A stretch of 64,000 nt of DNA from Isochrysis galbana (GCA_018136815.1 CM030931.1:5586148-5650147); one strand, 5' to 3'; counted from the first letter of the stretch, positions 1 through 11,270 are shown. Made by a program: numbers and translations. The notes: generated from the sequence alone by a model not told the origin.

Positions 1-329
1 CCATCGGGAGCAGTCCGATCCCCTGAAGGGGCCCGTCCTCACTTGTCCCCACTCTCGGGTACGTCGGATAGGTTATCCACCTCCTACCTCCTTGCGTGGA
101 GCCTAATTCATCCGCCTGTAGCCGGGGGTTCCTGTCCCACAATATCGTCTGAACATCCGAATCGATCGCTTCCATGAACCATGCCGGTGGGGTGATAGTG
201 GCTAGCCAGTATCTCGGGGTCCCGTAGATAATAAAGTTCACCAATAGCGTTCTCCCGTGGATCGAGAGGTTTTGAACCCCTTTCCACGCCGCGATTTTCT
301 TCTTAAGTTATCTGAGCATTAGTACCACT
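1..329. other. Unassigned sequence
   Basis: I see no coding region with recognisable content, no RNA gene and no clear repeat. It adjoins a dispersed repeat that begins near 330. Confidence 0.3.
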
Positions 330-800
330 ACTCTCACTAGCCTGGTACTAACACGACAGCCCTCAGCGCACCTGCCCTTACACATTGGCGCGTGCTGTTG
401 ACACAGATACATACACCTATGCACCCCTCCAAATCTCCCCCCTCGCATGCCCCCGGCTCCCATTCTAACTCCCCACAAGTTAAAATGGGGGAAAACCCAT
501 TGAGGCGGACCGGTCGACGCCGGCCGACTCTCCGGGAAAAAGCACCGGGGGGGGGGGGGAGGAACCTCTCGTCAAAGAAGAAGAACGGCCCTTACCCTTA
601 CCAGCTCACGCCGCGAGCGGTTCTCGAGAAATAAGCAACTGCGCCTCGAGTATACCTGCCACAAGGGTATCCGAGACGTCTTGAGCCGCTCCCTTCCCAT
701 CTCCCTCCTATCGCCAGTCGCCCCCCTTCGCCCGTTTGCTAACGCAAACGGGGCTCGTTTCTCACCACACTCCATCGGGGGGGGGTGCAAATCCCCCCCT
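330..800 (+). repeat. Dispersed repeat A, copy 1
   Basis: About 470 bp recur inverted at about 12488-12957 and, shortened, at 27541-27905. Shared landmarks are a start like TAGTACCACTACTC, a block near GCGCACCTGCCC, and a G-run beside a gagagg/cctctc block. The far end matches copy 2 around an ACGGGCGAAGGGGG-like stretch in opposite orientation. I found no long terminal inverted repeats and no coding potential. It could be a SINE or a solo LTR; the class is not decided. Confidence 0.7.
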
Positions 801-839
801 CTCCCTCGTTCCATTCTCTTCCGCCCCGGTCCCTGCGGC

Positions 840-1260
840 GCGTCGCCATGCGGCGCGCCATGGCCTGCTCTCAGAGGTCCTTCAGGGGCGCCCAGAGGGC
901 CAGCGGGGGCAGCTCAGGGGGCAGTGGAGGCTGGGGCTCAGCCCCTGGCCCCCCCTGCCTCTCCCTCGCTCGCCTCGCTGGCCTTGGGTGCCGCCCTGAG
1001 GCCCTTGTCTGCCTGGCGGCCAGGGATGGGGGGGGGGTCAGTACGAGAGCTGGCCCATGCGGGCCTGGGAGTGCGGCTCGCGACCCGCGCCCACTAGGGG
1101 TCTGGGCTGAATTGATGAGTGCCCTGCCCGAGGGCAGGGGCTGGGGTTGAATGTACGGGCCCACCCCGGGGGGTGTCCGCGATGGAGAGAGGGGGGCGCG
1201 AGGCCCCCATTGACCCCCACTTATAAAAGTAGGTTGAGAATATATAGCCTCCAAATACAG
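840..1260 (+). repeat. Dispersed repeat B, copy 1
   Basis: A G/C-rich block with phrases such as GGGGGCAGCTCAGGGGGCAG and CCCCTGCCTCTCCCTCG. It recurs at about 25050-25440 in the same sense and at about 55775-56090 inverted. The right end carries ACTTATAAAAGT, a small hairpin with an ATAA loop that is also seen at the ends of repeats B and C elsewhere in the window. No coding capacity is credible. Confidence 0.7.
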
Positions 1261-1876
1261 AGAAGACACCTATGGGGTGACCGACGGCGCTGACACCATG
1301 CCACACGCCACACACATGAACATGATAGTGGAATCCTATGAAGCCGTACTTCGTGCCGGTGCCACATGCAAAGCATGTACCGGCGTTAAAGTGAGGAATA
1401 GTGCGTAGTGCACGTGAAGAGCAGGCCAAAGCAACCTACACACGATACGTGGAATGTGCATGTTGCACGCGTAGAAAATCGGAGTAGTTGAAGCCGAGTG
1501 AACCACGAAGGGGCCACCATCGGTGGATGATGCTATGCGCCACCTCGGGTTAGCAAATGCAATGCCGCTGGTGGCGCTCACGCAGATGCGCAACGAAGGC
1601 GGCGCACAGACCCCATGCAAAACACCTGGAATCAAAGACGGTATACGAGATTGAGGATGTATGGAGCTTCCACGGAGCATCACTCTGAGCAAGCAAGTGC
1701 ATGGTGTGCTCGTCGTGGGAAGTTGCTTCAAGGAGAGCGTGCAGAGATTTGTACTTGTGCGCAAGCCAGGCAGCGCCCAATGCATGCAGATTACTATCAC
1801 GTGCGGCACTCGCGCCTCGAAACGCGGGTTTGCGCGGAGCGACGCCTTTGTGACCCAAGCCTTACACCCACGGTTG
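1261..1876. other. Downstream flank of the kinesin-7 gene
   Basis: The 616 bases between repeat B and the kinesin stop codon hold no recognisable gene. The 3' untranslated region of the minus-strand kinesin should lie here. I could not place a polyadenylation site. Confidence 0.3.
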
Positions 1877-4800
1877 TCATTCTTCCCTCCTCTCACGCTG
1901 GGCGGAAAGCGGCGGCTGTGAGGTGCATTTCTGCATCGAAGCGGCGAAGCTTTGCAAACTCGATACGAACACATTGCGCGACGGGCTCGCTGGACGGGTA
2001 GCCCGAGCGCTTCGGCTCCTTCTCACTGGCGATTCCGGAGTCTTCTCACCAGCGACAGCAATTGCGGACGCACTATGGGGCATTGCTGGCGCCGTGGCCG
2101 CTTGCTGTCTAACGCGAGCTTCGAGCGTGGCTGCCTCATCCATGGCTCGGCTCTGCAGCTCCGCAAATGCTGCAGAAAGCCTTGCCTCCCTCTCCAATGT
2201 CGTGTGGAACTCCGCTTCCCCTACAGCAAGCTCCATCGCCAACACCTCGCAGCGTGCTGCTGCCTCCACTTCCAGGACGCCCGTGTTGCAGGCAACAGCA
2301 TCTGGCGTGGACGGCGAACAGGTAGCCTCGGGAGTGGGCATCAACGATTTCAATGCAGATGCCTCTAAGGTATCCGGACCGGCCGCCGCAGGGCTGCCGG
2401 GCGTGCGCGCGGATGTCTCGCCACCGTAATGACTCTGCTCCTCATCGCCATCACCCTCGTCCAGCTTTGTCTCTCTACCGGTAGCTTTGCTAGCTTGGTT
2501 GGGAGCGGGCAATGGCTTCTTAGGCGAAGAGCCGGTTCCCATCAGTTGCATACTAAGTGCCTCGAGCCGGCGGCGGAGCGACGCCGCCTCCATAGATTGC
2601 TTGCTCGCCTCTTCCCTCGCGGTGCTCGCCTCGGCGCGCATGATCTCGAGCTCGGCAGTAGCGTGCCGCGCTGCCTCAGATGCGACCTCAGCCTCCGATC
2701 GAGCCCGCTTAAGCTCAAGGGCAACCTGCGACGCGCAGGCAGTTGACGGCTCACACCACACAATCAACCCAACAAGTCCCGCGGCAGCCGCAGGGCTGCG
2801 GCTATGAGGACTTCGGGTATGCTACTGCCTGGACGCGTCTCCTCACCTGATCAGCCCTCGCCTTTGCCGCCATCGCCTCTCGCGCCAATTCAGCTCGAGC
2901 CTCTTCCCCAGCCCGCCTCTCACTCTCCAGAAGGGCCATCGCTTCGGCAGCGGCAGCTGATGAATCCGCCAGGCGATTGGCCGCCTTGACCGCCTCCGCC
3001 TCAAGCGCGGAGGTGCGCTCGACGGCGGCGCCGAGCTCGACGCGCACTGCCGCCTCATTGAGCGAGGCAGCTGCGCCGTACGTTTCGACTTGTGTGATCT
3101 CAGCTCGTGCGCTCTCCACCCACACCTTCAGCAGGGCAGCGTCATCGCGTGCTTCCATCAAGTGGGACTCGAGCTGGGCGATGCGGATGCGTGCAGTCTT
3201 GTCGTGGACAATCAGCTTCGCAAGCTCGGCGCGGATCGCGGCCTCGGCCGACTCGGTCTCGGCAATGACGCCACAGGCCACTGCCTCTCTGCATGCGCTC
3301 TCGGTCATTTCGGAGAGCGCAAGTGTGTCGTCCAGCTTGGGCGGATCCGCATCGCGATTTCGACGCGAGGCCCATCGCTGTGCATTGCGAGCCTGCAGGG
3401 CAGGCAAGAGGAAAGTTAGCGGCGTGATTATCCGATTCGACGGACAATTGTGGTCACAGGCGGGATCTTCCAAAGCGAGAGACGGTTGCAGGGGCGATGG
3501 GCGAGAGCGCACACGGGCAACGCAGGAAGAAATGCCTGCGCTGCTCAGCCGGGACACGATTCGCATCACACCACACACCCACCACCCTCACCTGTCGCAG
3601 CTCCGACCTTAATTCCTCGAGCGCATCACGAGCCCTCGCGGCGTTCTCACGCTCGCGAGCAAGCTCAGCCTGTTGGCGCAACAGCTCAGTGCGTAGCTCG
3701 TTCACTTCGCTGCTGGATCCGGCACCGATCACGCCGCTACTCGTGGCGAAGCCACCTTCTCCCTCGTGATCTTTTGCCCTGTTGACAGCAGTGTCCAGGT
3801 TGATGGGCGCACCAAGTGCAGAGGCGGGCTCAGTGTTGGAGACAGCTGTTACGTCGGCCCCGCGTGGCGGAGACGATGTGGCTAGCGCAACAGCGCTCCT
3901 TCCCGCCATATGGGCGTTGCCAACAGCGTCGTCGTTTCCCCCTCTGGCTGGGCTACCCGCATCATCTCGCGGGCCCTGCTCCTCAGCTTCCTCGGCACGG
4001 ACGAAGTGCAGCCGAGATTTGGCGGAGCGTAGATCGGCTTGCAATGCCCGCAGCTGTGTACCACGGAAACAGGGTGGAAATGAGATAGGAGAAGGGGAAC
4101 TGGGGCTCGTGCATCGAGGCTAATCGGCGAAAGCTGATGCTAGAGGAAGCGTCGAGGCACGCTTGCGGCATATTCACGTCGCGACGCGACGCGCGGGGGG
4201 CGATGGGCGGCTCGTCCTGTGGCATGGGCGTGACGAGGCTCCCCTGGGGGATAAAATCACCTCCGCTGCCAGCTGGATGCTTTGTTTGGTGTGCTCGAGC
4301 ACCTCGCGTTCGGCGTTGTTGGTGCCTCTCGCCACAGCTCGTTCTCCGTCAAGTAACGTACGCAGCCGCTCGATATTAGCAGCAGCGGCAGCAAGAGCGT
4401 CGTGAGTACGCGTCAGAGCCATTTGCGCAACCATGGCATCTTCGCGGGCATTCACCTCGGACTCTCGCGCGACGACCACCTCCATTCGCGCCGCGTCTCG
4501 CGCGGCAGCAAGCTTGGCAAAGGCCTCGAGGACCTCCTCGTCCTCCGCCATGGACGTCCTTCCGACGGGCTCCCTCAATGGGGTTCGCTCCTTTAGCGCG
4601 GCGACGGTGCTCTTGAGGACAGAGATCTCGGCCTCCGCTTCACGTAGACGAGCGGCGTCAGTGAGAGTCTGTTGCCCAGGACCAGAGGAGCTCAGGCGAT
4701 AAAGAATAGGACGGTGTCGTGTGGTCTATGCTTAGAAGTTTCCTGGGCCAGTGTGGGTAAACTTGCCCCGGCCAAGGCTCCTGATGGTGGCCCACCTGTT

Positions 4801-7289
4801 GTACATGTGGCTTAGTCTGTACCGTCTTGGCCCTGCACGCGAAACGAAGCGTGTGAATTGTCTCGTCCGTCTGCGCGACGGCGGGCGTCACATTGCACAC
4901 GATGGTGGCCAGCGCGTCGCCACCGAGCGAGTTTTGTAGCAAGCGGGTGATCTTGGAGGCGCGGTACGGGATATGCGACAAGGTGGCAGCAGCTGAACCA
5001 GATGCTGAGGCTCGCTCACAAAGCTTCGAGATGACCTAAGCACAGGATGAAGAAGAGGCGGCTGGGTCAGCCCATGACGATCGCCCTGTTGAGTCGAAGG
5101 CAGCAAAGCATGCGAAGACTGCATTGCGCGGCCAGCAACTATCGAGCAATGCACGCGTGGACTTTCCCCCCAACGGTTCACAACAAGTAAGAATCCCATG
5201 ACCGCTAGGACGTTTAGCACACACCTGGGCAAGCGCGAGCAGCGACTTGTTTATGGAACCAGACTCGCGAAGCCGCGTTTCGTCGGTATGCGCGTGGGCA
5301 CTCGTGCGCTCGGATCCGCACAAGTCGACGAGATTTAGCTCTGAGCGGAACTGTTGGCCCGCGCCAGTCGCCTGGCACAAGATGGGTGTAGCGGTCAGCT
5401 TGGCACGCGCCAGCCAACAAGTCGTACGGTAGGCGAGCCGCCATTTCTCCTTTCCGTGCGGGCGCTTCTCACCCTTTCCACACTGATCTTGAAGATGGTG
5501 TGTGCTCTTGAAGAACGGTCGTTGAGTGCTGTCGCCCCAGTGTGCCGCCTTGCGTCTCCTTTAAGCATGAGCTCCTTAGCCTCCGACCAGGTGCGCACGC
5601 GGAACGAGCCCAAGCCTTCAACAAGACAGCCGACGCCTGCAGACCACGGGAGCAGCGTGGGTGGCTGACGTTTCCGATTGGCCAATGCATTAAGGGATAA
5701 GCGCGGGAGTTGTAAAATTGAAGAGCTATACAACCTCTTGGTATGAGACGGGCTTATCGCAGCACACGGAGGAAGGCGGGAACTACTGTCATTTCTCCAC
5801 ATGAACGGGTGCGAGGCCCGGTGGTAGTGGATGAGCACGCGACCTCACCTCGTTTGTGCTCATAGAGCGATAGACCGCTTCGACCAGTGATGAGGTCGGT
5901 CACAACCTCCTGGTACACTTCTAGGTAGGAGATAAAGACAGCCCACTCATCCGCCTCTGCGCCCGCCTCGCTGCCGCCTGTGTCGGTGTCCACGCTCTCA
6001 CGTGCGGAATCGTCGTGGTTCGCGCTAGTGGTGTTGAAGGCGTCGCCCGCTCGCTGCGGGTACGTGGATCTGTAAGCCTCCTCTTTGCCAATGTGTTCCA
6101 AAATATGTCTGCATGGGCGGCGTGGAGAGGGACTCAGTGGCTCCGATGGGGCGTCACGAGGCACGACGTCTCGAGATGACGACAGCACGGATGTTCGGCC
6201 GTTTGCGCATGTTGGGCAGAAGCGCATGCCTGGTCGCCATCGGGATCAGCCCATCGCCGACGTCCTCATTCCCGCGAATGGTGCTCGTCTTGCCAGAGCT
6301 CGTCTGACCATACGCCATGATGGTTGCGTTAAATCCCTGCAAACGAACGGCTGGCACGTCGGTATTTCGCCCAAGTTCGGCTTCCTCTGCCCCTTCGCCT
6401 CAGCCTCTCCTTACTTGGCGTCCATCTTCCCCCTCGCTCTTCTCACATGTCATGCGACCACCCGCCAGCCAAACACACACGATTCAGCTCTCCCCCAGTG
6501 TGGCTGTGTGTGAGTGCCCAGATGACCCTCCTATGGTGAATCTTGAGGCGTTTTGGGCCCTTTCTCCTCCGAGTTTGAGCAGAAGTTCCATTTAATGCCA
6601 CTCTCTGCGACCTCCATCTCCTTCTGAGTCAGTGGACCCTTTGTGGCCTCGCTGTGCTGCATTCTTGGCTGCAGGGCCTGTCCGACGCGAACCCAGGCAA
6701 GAATCGCACAGCTGCTCACTCTTCTCTGCCTGCTTCCACACATCCCATCGCTTTGCCTTCCGCCAAGGTGCCCCTTTCCCCTCCCCCACCCTCTACCCTG
6801 TCCACATCTCACCACCGCGCAGCCCCTCTTCCCTCGGGTATGAATCTCGGGCGATCGTTGTCTAGCGTATGATTGTGACGTGCACCCGCCGAGAGCATCA
6901 AAGATCTGCTGATTCTCCATGCTCGCCTCTTTTTTTGGCGCACCTTTCCCGTCCCTTGCACTTTTCACCCACGTCCCTCGCCCCTCGCACCGTTGAATTC
7001 GAACTTTCTTCCCGTTGTCCCTGCTCCCAAACACGGGCTCCATCCTCACCTGCAGCACCCTCTCCACGCGCCCCCTCGCCAGGGCCTCGTAGATCTGTAC
7101 ATTCCCCTCATTCTCTCCAAAGACTCGATCAAAGGACATTGGCCTCTCTACGGGCACGGTGGGCAAGCGTGTGCGCGCAGGCTGCCAGATGGAACAGTCG
7201 GAATGATCCCAACCGCGCCCGCCTGCCGCCTCCGACGCCGTCAGCGGCCTCAGCCGCACCACCACCGAGATGGTCTGATGGGCAGACAT
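1877..7289 (-). CDS. Kinesin-7 (CENP-E-like) motor protein, 10 exons
   Basis: A plus-end-directed microtubule motor; the family acts at kinetochores and in the spindle. My model (exons 7289-7050, 6336-6230, 6108-5849, 5636-5473, 5371-5225, 5035-4796, 4668-4261, 4053-3592, 3392-2847, 2725-1877) keeps phase throughout and gives 1140 residues. The motor domain is N-terminal: P-loop GQTSSGKT at about residues 90-97, switch I NDRSSRAH at about 241-248, switch II DLCGSER at about 273-279, and the HIPYRASKITRLLQ helix. Similarity to kinesin-7 rests on the N-terminal ISVVVRLRPL, a FDRVFG motif and a YGQTSSGKT P-loop. The rest is Ala/Glu/Arg-rich coiled coil with a disordered tail. Switch II has Cys where Ala is usual, and switch I has Ala where Ser is usual. 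Intron 2 (6229-6109) begins with GC; the other introns are GT-AG. The family is secure; the exact subfamily is less so. Confidence 0.9.
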
Positions 7290-7387
7290 GGAGAGGAAAG
7301 GAGGGGGGGGGAGATGGAGAAAGGGAGGGGGGGAGGGGGGGGGGAGGAGGGGAGGGGGGGGAGAGGGGGGGGGGGGGGAGGGAGGGA

Positions 7388-7418
<31 letters not shown>

Positions 7419-7448
7419 GCAGAGGGAGGGAGGGAGGGAGGAGAGGGA

Positions 7449-7487
<39 letters not shown>

Positions 7488-7748
7488 ATGATGTGGGTAA
7501 ACTTTAGGGGGGGGGAGGGAAGAATCAAAGGGGGAAGAGGGTGAGAGAGATGAGAGAGGAGGGAGGGATCCAGTAGTACTCCCCCCGAGTGTAGAGTAGG
7601 GGAGATGTCGAGGTTGGTACTTTAGAGGAGGGTCGAAGGACGTTTCAAGGAGACCGAACGAAATATAATATTGGCCGAAAAGAGGCAAAAGAGAGTAGTC
7701 GGGATGCGAGGAGAGAGGAAGAGGGGGAGGGGAGAGGGAGGTTGGATT

Positions 7749-7783
<35 letters not shown>

Positions 7784-7860
7784 AGAGAGGGAGAGAGAGA
7801 GGAGAGGGAGAGGGAGGGAGAGGAGAAGAGATATGTGGTCGCTCGAGAGAGAAGAAGAAA
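7290..7860 (-). repeat. Pyrimidine tract upstream of the kinesin-7 start
   Basis: On the kinesin coding strand this is almost pure C/T in two blocks (about 7290-7490 and 7735-7850), with (CT)n and C-runs reaching the start codon. It may form the 5' untranslated region or core promoter. Similar coding-strand pyrimidine tracts precede most other genes here. Confidence 0.8.
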
Positions 7861-8224
7861 GGGCGGGAAACCAAACGACTTCAACCTCCACTTGCCCAAA
7901 GAGACGAACAGCAGCTGAACCCTTGTAGAAGATGTGAATGAGATGTTTACTCCTACATCGAAAATAGCATCCAAACCTGAAGCCGGCGCCGAAAGTCTTT
8001 CCACCTACTCTATCCTCTTCATGTTCACAGCAGTGGCCCCGACCCTGGGTGACGCAGAACGATACCCCTCGTTGTCAAAAGTTTGACGTTCTATTTTTGG
8101 GAAGTGCCGGCAGGACTCCCGCTTTCATCGGGCTGATCCGACACATCTGGCCTAGCCACTATGCGGGCTGCCACAGGGCTCCCACAGGTGAGACAGAACC
8201 GCAGGCACACTAGAGGGTGCAACC

Positions 8225-8400
8225 TCAAGTTTGGTTGTTTTTTCGGCAACGGAGATCGTGCGGCTGCCCGACGGCCGACGGCGAAGCCGTGGCGATGCAG
8301 CGGCTGTGTGTCAACCCGGACACGGCCGAGCTGTCGACGCGCTGGGTGCTCGTGCACCGCGACGGCGTTCACGCGGTCGGCGGCTTTTCGCTCGACTGAG
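8225..8400 (+). pseudogene. Isolated GC-rich coding fragment, unidentified
   Basis: An open stretch ending in TGA at about 8400 encodes a peptide with NPDTAELSTRWVLVHRDG followed by VHAVGGFSLD. It is far richer in G+C than its flanks and looks like the last exon of a real protein. The RWVLVHRDGVHAVGG pattern faintly recalls the Nup88-type nucleoporin propeller, from memory only. No upstream exon was found, so it is either a displaced fragment or the end of a gene I could not assemble. Confidence 0.25.
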
Positions 8401-8460
8401 CGAGCACGTGCAGCCGCCGCGCCCGCGCCAGCAGCAGCCGCAGCGCGCCGTGACTAGTGA

Positions 8461-9249
8461 CTAGCCTGCAAGGAGGGGACATAGAAACGCAAACAACTTC
8501 TAAAACAAAAAGGTCGATCGCGGATGCGACACCTTTTGCATCCAGCACCCCCGGCAGCTCTTGTTGCGAGATTGGAAGTACGACTTTGCACGGTCGTGGT
8601 CTGCGGCAACCAAGAGCGTGCCCGAGAGCCTGCCCAGCGAGCGGGGAATCAGGAGCTCTACACAATTGACATCCATCTTGTGAACCGCACCTCCTTGGCG
8701 AGTTATGACGACGCTGCGATCTCTCAAGTCATGATCACATGATCACACGCATGCTGCAGCTCATTCACAAGGTTGCAGGTGGAGTGGCGGTGACTGGGAC
8801 GAAATGCATCTTGGAGACTCCTAAGGAATCGCTTGCCTCTGGCTTTGAAGCAAACGGAGTTGAAACTGCGTGAAGTCTTCCAAAGACGTCGCCATCCGCC
8901 CGGCGTGCTGGCGCATGGGCGTGCAAGGGCGGACGTCGGCAGTCTGACGCCCACATGGTTGCATTCTTGAACTCGGGTAGCGGGCATGGCGGCATGGCAA
9001 CCCTAACCTTGATTACAACATTTAGTTGAGTAATGACTATGGCTGCAAAACATATGCACTATTATTCAAGCTCTGAATAGTGCGCAAGCTGAAAAGTCAC
9101 GGCTTGAATAATCCTTGAAGAGCCATGACTATCATATTCACATTAGTTGACTAATACGACAAGCGCGCGAGCGCCGCCACGGGCGCGAAACGAGCCTAGT
9201 GGCTAGTGGGACGGGCATCCTCACAATCTACCAACAGCCAACAGGACGA
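8461..9249. other. AT-richer spacer
   Basis: No gene is supported. Around 9010-9160 there are short repeated phrases (TTAGTTGAGTAATGAC, ATTAGTTGACTAATACG, and ATTCAAG/CTTGAAT pairs) that could be the decayed end of the hAT element that follows. I could not define terminal repeats. Confidence 0.3.
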
Positions 9250-9729
9250 CTAGATATCATGCTCAAACGCTTGCCCAGCCACACGGTACTTGGAATAATA
9301 CCTCTCGCGAATGGCTGCCACAGTGGGCATGGAAGTCTTCTTGTTGAAGTGGATGCGCGTCAACATCGCTAAGTTCTCGGGCATCATGTTCGGATCGGAA
9401 ATTTGACCTGCGAGCGAGAAGATTTGTTCCACGTTTGCCTCGTGGTGAATGTGTGAGGCGCACTGCTTGAACACGCAAAAGTGCAACGGAAACCTTTCGC
9501 GCATGGCCCACATCATTGCAAGCTCGTTGAGGATGCCATCGTCGTCGAGGAATTGCTGCGTGACCTCCTGGCCAATGAGCTTCCAGTCGTTGGCCTCATC
9601 GCATACGGCATCCGCGTGTTGTGGCGGCATGGACGAGAAGCCTTCCTCGAGCTCTGCACCCGAGTCATCGGAGTCATCACAAATCAGCTTCCTCTTCTTC
9701 TTCAGCCCCGGGGTCCGGCCTCGGTGCAC
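9250..9729 (-). pseudogene. hAT transposase, C-terminal dimerisation region (remnant)
   Basis: A 159-residue ORF whose second half matches the hAT C-terminal dimerisation fold: a W-M-R-E-R-F-P core, then HHEANVEQIFSLAGQISD, then NMMPENLAMLTRIHFNKK. In this family the segment holds part of the transposase hydrophobic dimer interface. The N-terminal BED finger and RNase H-like catalytic core are absent, and the upstream end runs straight into another dispersed repeat (9700-9775). The ATG at 9729 lies inside that repeat, so this is probably not the native start. It is the only transposase remnant seen that could relate to the 8-bp-duplicating elements in this window. Confidence 0.75.
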
Positions 9730-9775
9730 TACATGAGGCCTGGTTCGGAGTGCAGGGTCCGGGCAGGCCTTTTGA
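9700..9775 (+). repeat. Dispersed repeat D, copy 1
   Basis: About 75 bp around GGGGTCCGGCCTCGGT, GGCCTGGTTCGGAGTG and GGGCAGGCCTTT recur at 40855-40930 in the same sense with few differences. The second copy lies next to a LINE fragment, so this may be a piece of a retroelement end. Confidence 0.7.
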
Positions 9776-10288
9776 TATATAATACATATATATATCGAGC
9801 GGGGAGGGGAGGGGCGCAGTACGCAATGCCCCTCCCCCCGACATCACTCGGACACCCGGCTCGTCAGGCATGGGCATGGCGAGGATCTGGGGCTGAAAAA
9901 TTGTGCGTCCAATTAGCTAATGCTAATGGGGTTGGCTAGGATATAGCACTATTTATTATTGCAAGGAAGACAACAAAGATGTCACACCATCCTTGCCATG
10001 GAGCACTTGCAATAGAAATCATGGCTGCACTTGGGACGGTCTCCGCAGCCGACAGAAAGAAGCGCACAGCGAGCCATGCCATTAACAAATGGGAGAGCCT
10101 CGACCAAGGCTGCCACAAGCAGTTAGTACGGTTCGTGCGCCGGACTTGGGACCGAACCGAAGCTCCGTGGGGCATAAGTGCGGTAGCATCAGGTCCGGCC
10201 CAAGCCGGGCGAACACACAATGAGCGCCTCTGGTGGCGCGTGGAGAAAGCCGAATACTTCCCACGAACACTGCGTGCTTAAACGCGCA
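9776..10288. other. Spacer downstream of the oxygenase gene
   Basis: No recognisable gene. An AT stretch near 9775-9795 (ATATATAATACATATATATA) follows repeat D. A plus-strand ORF at 9979-10281 has no features that I recognise. Confidence 0.3.
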
Positions 10289-11017
10289 CTACTCCAGTCC
10301 GTAAGGACGCGTGGCCCAGCACACAATTGTCTGACGAAGCCCTGAGTGGCACTTGGTGACACGGTGCTCTAGCAGCTGCGATGGAAAGCCGATGGCATCG
10401 CCAGCGCGTAGCTTGACCTCCGTCGCCCGCATGGTCTTGGAGCGCACCTGGAACTTGCCGCCAGTGTATGCCTCTGGGTCAGAGAGGAGCAACACGACAG
10501 TCACAGCGCGCGCGTCCTCAGGGTCGTCCGAGTTGGGTTCCGAGTCCGTGTGCCACGAGGCGTAGTGTGCTCCTGGCCCATACTCGGTGTACTGCAGCGG
10601 CTCGTACCTGGGCGTCCACCTGCCGCTCACGTCAACTCCGACCGGACAGAGCTTCTCTCCGAGCGCAGCATGCGTGAGCTTGGCGGCATGACGCATGCGT
10701 GCGTGGAGCCACTCTGGCACCTTTGGCGAGCTCTCGTCCTCCTCGCGCTCCAACCACGCGATGCGAGAGAGCCGCTGCGACGCCGAGCGCTTTCTCTTGC
10801 TCCCTACTGACTGCCGGTTGTTCGGCGCCTTGTTCTCCTCTTCTTCCTCCTCACTACTCTTCTCGTTGAACAGGATGCCCTCATCCAGCGCCGACTGGAC
10901 GGCTGCGGAGCCCACGTACTCCCGAGCGCTCGCGAGCTGCCGAGCGCTCAGCAGCCCCTCGAAGAGCACATACGAGCTGTCGGGTGCGCGGCCCACACGG
11001 CGGCCACCGCCGCCCAT
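10289..11017 (-). CDS. 2-oxoglutarate/Fe(II)-dependent oxygenase (prolyl-4-hydroxylase-like fold)
   Basis: A single-exon gene for 242 residues. It should hydroxylate or otherwise oxidise a substrate using Fe(II), O2 and 2-oxoglutarate. The metal triad is visible as H156-x-D158 (YASWHTDSEP) and distal H218 (LLEHRV), with R228 (GLRQTIV) placed to bind 2-oxoglutarate. The region from about 140 to 238 is the double-stranded beta-helix. An acidic run (SSEEEEEEN) and a basic KRKRS stretch at about 54-78 look like a disordered linker or a nuclear-targeting segment. I chose the ATG at 11017 because upstream of it the frame is pyrimidine-tract translation (Ser/Leu/Pro only). The substrate (protein, lipid or nucleic acid) cannot be told from sequence. 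No intron is needed. Confidence 0.85.
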   Translation of the reverse strand: MGGGGRRVGRAPDSSYVLFEGLLSARQLASAREYVGSAAVQSALDEGILFNEKSSEEEEEENKAPNNRQSVGSKRKRSASQRLSRIAWLEREEDESSPKVPEWLHARMRHAAKLTHAALGEKLCPVGVDVSGRWTPRYEPLQYTEYGPGAHYASWHTDSEPNSDDPEDARAVTVVLLLSDPEAYTGGKFQVRSKTMRATEVKLRAGDAIGFPSQLLEHRVTKCHSGLRQTIVCWATRPYGLE

Positions 11018-11029
11018 CCGGCCGCCTAG

Positions 11030-11195
11030 GGAGCGAGGGACTAAAGCGCAGGATGAGCGGAACGGGGAGAGGGAAAGAGGTGGAGAGATAGGGAGAGGTG
11101 GAAAGGAGGGAGGGAGGGAGAGAGAGGGAGGGAGGGAGAGAGGGAGGGAGAGAGAGGGAGAGAGAGAGAGAGACGAGAGAGAAAGGGTGGGAGAC
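11030..11195 (-). repeat. Pyrimidine tract upstream of the oxygenase start
   Basis: On the oxygenase coding strand this is (CT)n and C-rich, beginning just upstream of the ATG. It is comparable with the tracts before other genes. Confidence 0.8.
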
Positions 11196-11245
11196 CTCTC
11201 CCGCACAGGCGGGCGGGAAGGGCAGGTAGGAAAACCTGTCCTACT

Positions 11246-11270
11246 ACAATAGGAGGAGAACTCCTATTGT
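11246..11270. repeat. Perfect 10-bp hairpin
   Basis: ACAATAGGAG and CTCCTATTGT flank a 5-base spacer. It lies upstream of the oxygenase pyrimidine tract. Function unknown. Confidence 0.8.

Noticed and set aside
392-1429. Several overlapping ORFs of 60-140 residues
   Set aside because: They lie in dispersed repeats A and B, are Pro/Arg/Gly-rich in every frame, and show no domain.
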